Shown: piece by piece, positions 6,017-9,572 of the stretch | How the letters are laid out: each line of letters opens with the position of its first letter | Numbering within the stretch: the first letter of the stretch is position 1 | Source: CAMBDR01 sp046597185 | GTDB taxonomy: Bacteria > Pseudomonadota > Gammaproteobacteria > Burkholderiales > Burkholderiaceae_D | Assembly: GCA_046597185.1 (NCBI GenBank) | Contig: JBKJLF010000122.1 | Coordinates: 1 to 9,572, forward strand | Length of the DNA: 9,572 nucleotides | Direction of reading: 5' to 3' | Notes under the pieces: model-generated | Databases searched by the model: none | Seen by the model: the letters and a program-made list of their open reading frames with translations, nothing else | Told to the model about the DNA's origin: nothing | Made by a program: the position numbers and the translations under genes

Positions 6017-6903
6017 GCACGCCCATTACCCATCGTTATGATTTTGTTTTGCTGTTCGACGTAAAAGACGGCAACCCCAACGGCGACCCGGACGCAGGCA
6101 ACCTGCCGCGCCTGGATGCAGAAACCGGGCAAGGCTTGGTAACCGATGTATCACTCAAACGCAAGGTGCGCAATTTTGTCAGCATGGTCAAGGGTGACAC
6201 GCCGCCTTACGATATTTATGTTAAAGAAAAGGCGATTCTCAACAAGCAAAACGAGAAAGCCTATATCAGCCTTTGGGGCAACGACAGTTTGAAGAGCGAT
6301 GATAAAAAGCGCAAGGGCGGCGACAACGTGGGTGAGGCGCGCAACTGGATGTGCAACAACTTTTTTGACGTGCGTACCTTTGGCGCGGTCATGTCTACCG
6401 GCATTGCCAACTGTGGCCAAGTACGCGGCCCGGTGCAACTGACGTTTGCGCGTTCGATTGACCGCATTGCTTCACAAGAGCATTCCATCACCCGTATGGC
6501 CGTCACCACCGAAGCCGAAGCCGAAAAACAAAGCGGCGACAACCGCACCATGGGGCGCAAAAATACGGTGCCGTATGGTTTGTATGTGGCACATGGTTTT
6601 GTCTCCGCGTTTTTAGCCAAACAAACCGGCTTCTCGGATGAGGATTTGGCCTTGCTGTGGCAAGCGCTGGGGCAAATGTTTGAACATGACCGCTCCGCCG
6701 CCCGTGGCGAAATGGTGACCCGTGGGCTGTATGTGTTTGAACATGAATCGGAACTGGGCAATGCCCATGCGCATAAGTTGTTTGAGCGCATCAAGGCTGA
6801 GCGTCGGCCCGATGTCGGTTTGCCGCGCAATTTCAGCGATTACAATGTCAGCATCAACGATGCCGATCTGCCCGCAGGCATCAAACTGCATCAATTTGTT
6901 TAA
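6013..6903 (+). CDS. cas7c: Cas7c (Csd2), backbone subunit of the type I-C surveillance complex
   Basis: Cas7c polymerises along the crRNA spacer and forms the backbone that holds the guide for target pairing. The 296 residues match the Csd2/Csh2-type RAMP family. The N-terminal signature DVKDGNPNGDPDAGNLPR (16-33) is followed by TDVSLKRKVRNFV, the FDVRTFGAVMS segment (about 118-128), GQVRGPVQLTFARSIDRI (135-152) and HSITRMAVTTE. AAAGGA (6001-6006) lies 6 nt before ATG 6013, and the start overlaps the cas8c stop, so translation is coupled. This is a strong ribosome site, in keeping with a subunit needed in many copies. Twelve nucleotides separate its stop from cas4. Confidence 0.96.
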   Translation: MSTPITHRYDFVLLFDVKDGNPNGDPDAGNLPRLDAETGQGLVTDVSLKRKVRNFVSMVKGDTPPYDIYVKEKAILNKQNEKAYISLWGNDSLKSDDKKRKGGDNVGEARNWMCNNFFDVRTFGAVMSTGIANCGQVRGPVQLTFARSIDRIASQEHSITRMAVTTEAEAEKQSGDNRTMGRKNTVPYGLYVAHGFVSAFLAKQTGFSDEDLALLWQALGQMFEHDRSAARGEMVTRGLYVFEHESELGNAHAHKLFERIKAERRPDVGLPRNFSDYNVSINDADLPAGIKLHQFV

Positions 6904-6915
6904 CCACTGGAGCGC

Positions 6916-7575
6916 ATGATGGATCAAATCAAACACCCCGACCCGCCCGATCCCATCATGCTCTCCGCGCTGCAACACTACACTTACTGCCCGCGCCAAT
7001 GCGCGCTCATTCACATTGAGCAAGCGTTTTCTGAAAATGTCTACACCTTGCGCGGGCAGGCGGTACACAATACCGTGGATACCCCTGGCTACCAAACCTC
7101 ACGTGCGGGGGTGCGCGCCGAGCGCGCCTTGCCCGTGTGGAGCGAGCGTTACGGCTTGATCGGCAAGTGCGATATCGTCGAGTTTGGCAGCGACGGCCAG
7201 CCTTACCCGGTGGAATACAAACATGGCGGCCGGCGAACCGGAGCCAAGCGCGACAAATTGCATGACAATATCCAGCTTTGCGCCCAAGCGCTGTGTCTGG
7301 AAGAAATGTTTGGCCAGCCTGTGCCGCTGGGTGCCATCTTCCACGCCACGTCCAAACGGCGGCGCGAGGTGGCGCTGGATGAGGCCTTGCGCGCTGCTAC
7401 CATCAGCGCCATTGCTGCGGTGCGCGCCATGGTGCAGGCGGGCACCCTGCCCGCGCCCGTGTGGGACGAGCGCTGCCGCCATTGTTCGCTCATTGACCTG
7501 TGCCAGCCGGAAATGTTGACTGGCCAGGCCAAACTGCGCACCCTGCGCGCCCAATTATTTACGGTGGAGGATTAA
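6916..7575 (+). CDS. cas4: Cas4 exonuclease of the adaptation module
   Basis: Cas4 is an iron-sulfur, RecB-like nuclease that works with Cas1-Cas2 to trim prespacers and select those with the correct PAM. The four cluster cysteines are visible: C25 (YCPRQC), then C187, C190 and C196 (CRHCSLIDLC). The nuclease core has H51 (LRGQAVH), D86 (GKCDIVE), E100 and K102 (PVEYKHG), plus the Gln-containing motif DNIQLCAQAL (117-126). At 219 residues it is full length. Two ATGs adjoin at 6916 and 6919. GGAG (6909-6912) is 3 nt from the first but 6 nt from the second, so translation may really begin at 6919 (MDQIKHPD). The cas1 ribosome site lies in its last codons. Confidence 0.96.
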   Translation: MMDQIKHPDPPDPIMLSALQHYTYCPRQCALIHIEQAFSENVYTLRGQAVHNTVDTPGYQTSRAGVRAERALPVWSERYGLIGKCDIVEFGSDGQPYPVEYKHGGRRTGAKRDKLHDNIQLCAQALCLEEMFGQPVPLGAIFHATSKRRREVALDEALRAATISAIAAVRAMVQAGTLPAPVWDERCRHCSLIDLCQPEMLTGQAKLRTLRAQLFTVED

Positions 7576-7581
7576 CGATTC

Positions 7582-8616
7582 ATGCAAACCCTACTCAACA
7601 CCTTGTACGTGACCGTGCCGGACGCGTATTTAAAACTGGAAAACGACACCATCCGCATCGAAGTGGAACGTGAAAAGCGTTTGCAGGTGCCCTTACATCA
7701 TTTATCGAGCGTGGTTTGTTTTGGCCACACCATGCTCTCGCCCGGTTTGATGCATCGCTTGGCAGAAGAAGGCAAAACCTTGGTGATGTTGGATACCAAC
7801 GGGCGGTTCAAAGCCCGGCTGGAAGGCGCAGTGAGCGGGAATATTTTATTGCGCCAGGCACAGTTTCGGCGGGCGGATGATGCGGCTTTTGCGCTGGACA
7901 TGGCCAAGGCGATGATTGCGGGCAAGATCAAAAATTCACGACAGGTATTGTTGCGTGGCGCGCGGGAAGCCAAAGCCGAGGCAGAGCAAGCCGATTTAAG
8001 CCGTGGTGCGCTTGATCTGGCGGCCAGTTTGCGCAGCTTGGAGCGGGCGCAGGATTTGGATCAGGTTCGCGGGGTAGAAGGCGAAGCAGCGCGGCAATAC
8101 TTTGCGCGGTTTAATTATTTGATTCGCCCTGAAATGCGAGCGGATTTTTATTTTGATGGGCGCACCAGGCGGCCACCACGCGACCGGGTGAATGCGTTGA
8201 TGTCGTTCTTGTACAGCATGTTGATGAATGATTGCCGCTCCGCCTTGGAGGCAGTGGGGCTGGACCCGCAACTGGGCTGGCTGCATGCGGTGCGGCCGGG
8301 GCGTGCGGCCTTGGCGCTGGATGCCATGGAAGAGTTTCGTGCCGTGGTGGCAGACAGGCTGGCACTGAGTTTGATTAACCGGGGGCAGGTTAAGGCTGCG
8401 GATTTTGTGTTGCGCGATGGTGGTGCGGTGTTGCTGGAAGGCGATGCGCGGCGCACGGTGGTGGTAGCGTATCAGGAGCGTAAGAAAGAGTTGTTGGTTC
8501 ACCCTTTGTTGGAAACCAATGTGGAGCAGGGCTTGATGCCGATGCTGCAAGCGCGGCTTTTGGCGCGCGTGGTGCGGGGTGAGGCTGAGGCGTATCTGCC
8601 ATTTTTGATAAGGTAG
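7582..8616 (+). CDS. cas1: Cas1 integrase
   Basis: Cas1 forms the catalytic part of the Cas1-Cas2 complex that inserts new spacers at the leader end of the array. The 344-residue protein shows the N-terminal beta domain (LLNTLYVTVPDAYLKLEND) and the helical catalytic domain with E166 (RGVEGEAARQYF), H235 (LGWLHAVRPG) and D247 with E250 (LALDAMEEFR). These match the Glu-His-Asp metal site of the family. YFDGRTRRPPRDRVNALMSF (190-209) is the characteristic loop and helix before the active site. GGAGG (7566-7570), inside the cas4 end, is 11 nt before ATG 7582. No truncation or missing catalytic residue is seen, so adaptation should be functional. Confidence 0.97.
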   Translation: MQTLLNTLYVTVPDAYLKLENDTIRIEVEREKRLQVPLHHLSSVVCFGHTMLSPGLMHRLAEEGKTLVMLDTNGRFKARLEGAVSGNILLRQAQFRRADDAAFALDMAKAMIAGKIKNSRQVLLRGAREAKAEAEQADLSRGALDLAASLRSLERAQDLDQVRGVEGEAARQYFARFNYLIRPEMRADFYFDGRTRRPPRDRVNALMSFLYSMLMNDCRSALEAVGLDPQLGWLHAVRPGRAALALDAMEEFRAVVADRLALSLINRGQVKAADFVLRDGGAVLLEGDARRTVVVAYQERKKELLVHPLLETNVEQGLMPMLQARLLARVVRGEAEAYLPFLIR

Positions 8617-8622
8617 GGACAA

Positions 8623-8913
8623 ATGCTAACCATCGTAACCTATGATGTGAACACGGAAACCAAGGCCGGGCGCAAGCGCTTACGGCGCGTGGCCAAGGTA
8701 TGTGAAAGTGTGGGGCAACGGGTGCAATATTCGGTGTTTGAATGTCAAGTGGATTTGGCAGAATTTGAAGAATTGGAACGGCGCTTGTTGGCAGAGGTGG
8801 ATTTGGCCTTGGATAATATTCGGCTGTATCGCTTGCCCAATACGCGCGGCTTTGAGGTAAAGGAACACGGGACATTTCGTGCGACCGATTTCACTGCGCC
8901 GCTGGTGATATGA
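8623..8913 (+). CDS. cas2: Cas2 adaptation protein
   Basis: Cas2 is the small ferredoxin-fold dimer that bridges two Cas1 dimers during spacer integration. At 96 residues it has the usual length. It begins MLTIVTYDVNTETKAGRKRLRRV, with the first-strand Asp8 of the TYDV motif, and carries VQYSVFECQVD (34-44) and NIRLYRLP (65-72), the other conserved strands. AGG in AGGTAGGGAC overlaps the cas1 stop. ATG 8623 starts 6 nt after that stop. It is the last cas gene; the leader begins directly after TGA 8911-8913. Confidence 0.97.
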   Translation: MLTIVTYDVNTETKAGRKRLRRVAKVCESVGQRVQYSVFECQVDLAEFEELERRLLAEVDLALDNIRLYRLPNTRGFEVKEHGTFRATDFTAPLVI

Positions 8914-8977
8914 TTTGTTGGCAAAAGAAATGTGGAGGCGCTTATTATTGCAATTTAAGTAATCAATTAGCTTGTTG

Positions 8978-9022
8978 TGCGCGAACCCCAAGTGCAGGCG
9001 CATTCCCCTTGAGGTTCGCGCA
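8978..9022. repeat. Leader inverted repeat, 10 + 4 bp arms
   Basis: TGCGCGAACC (8978-8987) pairs with GGTTCGCGCA (9013-9022). After one mismatch, CAAG (8989-8992) pairs with CTTG (9008-9011), leaving a 15-nt loop. It starts 65 nt after the cas2 stop. Without a following T-run it is a poor terminator; a binding site for adaptation proteins or an RNA structure is more likely. Confidence 0.7.
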
Positions 9023-9096
9023 AGGCTAAGTGCTTGTTTTTATGGGTAAAATTTTTAGTTTGTGGAAAAAATCATGAAAAAGAAACTAAGTTTTCG

Positions 9097-9109
9097 GAGG
9101 TTCGCGCAA
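9097..9109 (+). repeat. Second direct copy of the leader 13-mer GAGGTTCGCGCAA
   Basis: The same 13 nt occurs at 9011-9023, as the right arm of the leader inverted repeat, and again here, 86 nt further on. With the inverted arm at 8978-8987 the core GGTTCGCGC is present three times in the leader. Exact re-use at this length within 130 bp suggests a protein-binding site. Confidence 0.75.
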
Positions 9110-9112
9110 AAT

Positions 9113-9134
9113 GGGGTAAAATCCCTTTTGCCCC
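9113..9134. repeat. Hairpin at the array-proximal end of the leader
   Basis: GGGGTAAAA (9113-9121) pairs with TTTTGCCCC (9126-9134) around a TCCC loop, nine pairs including one G-U. It contains the TAAAAT that is the best -10 candidate for the array and ends 20 nt before the first repeat. Confidence 0.55.
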
Positions 9135-9144
9135 AAGCGCTTGC

Positions 9145-9161
9145 GCGTAAGGGGGTTACGC
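9145..9161. repeat. Inverted repeat spanning the leader-repeat junction
   Basis: GCGTAA (9145-9150) and TTACGC (9156-9161) form a perfect 6-bp inverted repeat around GGGGG. The right arm is the start of the first CRISPR repeat and the left arm is the leader end, so the symmetry centres on the leader-side integration site. Confidence 0.6.
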
Positions 9162-9572
9162 CCGCAGGTGATCGCGGGCGAGGATTGAAACATTGAAAAA
9201 AATCGAGTTATCCACAGCGTTAAGGTTACGCCCGCAGGTGATCGCGGGCGAGGATTGAAACACAGCATCGGCTGACGCCGGCGCGCTTGGCGTAGGGTTA
9301 CGCCCGCAGGTGATCGCGGGCGAGGATTGAAACCTCATCAAGCCAGATAAACTCTTGCTCGGTGCCCGGTTACGCCCGCAGGTGATCGCGGGCGAGGATT
9401 GAAACAGCATGACTGTGCAGCAAAGCCTGTCGAAGCCTTGGTTACGCCCGCAGGTGATCGCGGGCGAGGATTGAAACCCATGATCCTGAATTTAATGGGT
9501 TTGGCCAGGCGGTTACGCCCGCAGGTGATCGCGGGCGAGGATTGAAACGCTCTACCGGAGAAAGAACTGTTA
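9155..9572 (+). CRISPR. Type I-C CRISPR array, six repeats, continuing past the window
   Basis: Six identical 37-nt repeats lie at 9155-9191, 9225-9261, 9297-9333, 9369-9405, 9441-9477 and 9512-9548. Each begins GTTACGCCCGC, holds a 7-bp stem (CGCCCGC/GCGGGCG, 8-nt loop AGGTGATC) and ends AGGATTGAAAC, the 11-nt handle left by Cas5c cleavage in this subtype. Complete spacers are 33, 35, 35, 35 and 34 nt, and a sixth runs to the window end (24 nt seen). Every repeat is preceded by G, so the true unit may be 38 nt with spacers of 32-34 nt. All copies being perfect, next to an intact adaptation module, suggests recent activity. Direction is fixed by the ATTGAAAC end and the upstream leader. Confidence 0.98.
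9334..9368 (+). other. Spacer 3, likely from a phage terminase gene
   Basis: On the reverse complement, one frame reads GTEQEFIWLDE through the entire spacer. Hydrophobic residues followed by W-L-D-E after G-T/S-E is the Walker B region of phage large terminase subunits. The spacer therefore probably targets the packaging ATPase gene of a tailed phage. This is a short match judged by eye. Confidence 0.5.

Larger units (their letters stand above)
8914..9154 (+). promoter_or_regulatory. CRISPR leader
   Basis: About 240 nt without a coding frame separate cas2 from the first repeat. The stretch contains A/T-rich tracts (9034-9095), repeated motifs and several inverted repeats, as expected for a leader that directs spacer insertion and array transcription. 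A possible array promoter is TTCGGA (9094-9099) with TAAAAT (9117-9122) at 17-nt spacing, which would start the RNA near 9129, but the -35 is weak. No clear terminator for the cas transcript is seen, so read-through into the array is possible. Confidence 0.75.

Noticed and set aside
1263..8875. Many open frames of 60-190 codons on both strands inside the cas genes
   Set aside because: They are shadows of GC-biased cas coding sequence, lack recognisable motifs and overlap genes with full family support.
9034..9052. TTGTTT and TAAAAT as a leader promoter
   Set aside because: The boxes are only 7 nt apart, too close for sigma-70.
9192..9224. Spacer 1 starting ATTGAAA as a partial repeat duplication
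   Set aside because: Only seven bases match the repeat end and the spacer has normal length; chance is sufficient.
9086..9410. Minus-strand open frames across the leader and array
   Set aside because: They are translations of the CRISPR repeat (recurring FQSSPAITCGRN), not proteins.

Overview
The window holds a complete type I-C CRISPR-Cas locus on the + strand. The gene order is cas3 - cas5c - cas8c (with cas11c nested in its 3' end) - cas7c - cas4 - cas1 - cas2, then a leader and the start of a CRISPR array that runs off the right edge. The genes are moderately GC-rich with Shine-Dalgarno sites, and the repeat ends in ATTGAAAC. This suggests a proteobacterium, probably beta or gamma. That is an inference from composition and family resemblance; no species-specific marker is present.

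Layout. Bases 2-136 are the 3' end of a gene with a DUF4351-like tail, as found in the Rpn/PD-(D/E)XK transposase-like nuclease family. Bases 137-1181 are about 1 kb without a large gene, but the stretch is not empty. It holds a decayed minus-strand coding fragment, a solitary degenerate copy of the CRISPR repeat with its own putative promoter and a downstream hairpin, and two tightly spaced minus-strand small ORFs behind a promoter/operator-like sequence. It also holds several perfect inverted repeats and the presumed cas promoter. Bases 1182-8913 are the cas genes, almost without gaps: cas5c/cas8c and cas8c/cas7c overlap by ATGA, and the other junctions are 6-39 nt, so one transcript is likely. 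Bases 8914-9154 are the leader, with a repeated GGTTCGCGC motif in both orientations. Bases 9155-9572 hold six identical repeats, five complete spacers and part of a sixth.

How it works (family knowledge). Cas1, Cas2 and Cas4 acquire spacers, Cas4 taking part in PAM selection and prespacer processing. The array transcript is cut by Cas5c at the base of the repeat hairpin, leaving an 11-nt 5' handle. Cas5c, Cas7c, Cas8c and Cas11c form the surveillance complex, and Cas3 (HD nuclease plus helicase) degrades the bound DNA. All the expected catalytic motifs of Cas3, Cas4 and Cas1 can be read, so interference and adaptation both look intact.

The most interesting observation is the isolated repeat-like element at 415-451, about 730 bp upstream of cas3. 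It keeps the exact 11-nt crRNA handle and a rebuilt stem at the correct place, followed by a spacer-length stretch and a strong hairpin. This is the architecture of CRISPR-derived guide RNAs that regulate cas genes (CreR) or guard a toxin (CreTA). The adjacent small ORFs are possible partners. This remains a hypothesis from sequence reading alone.
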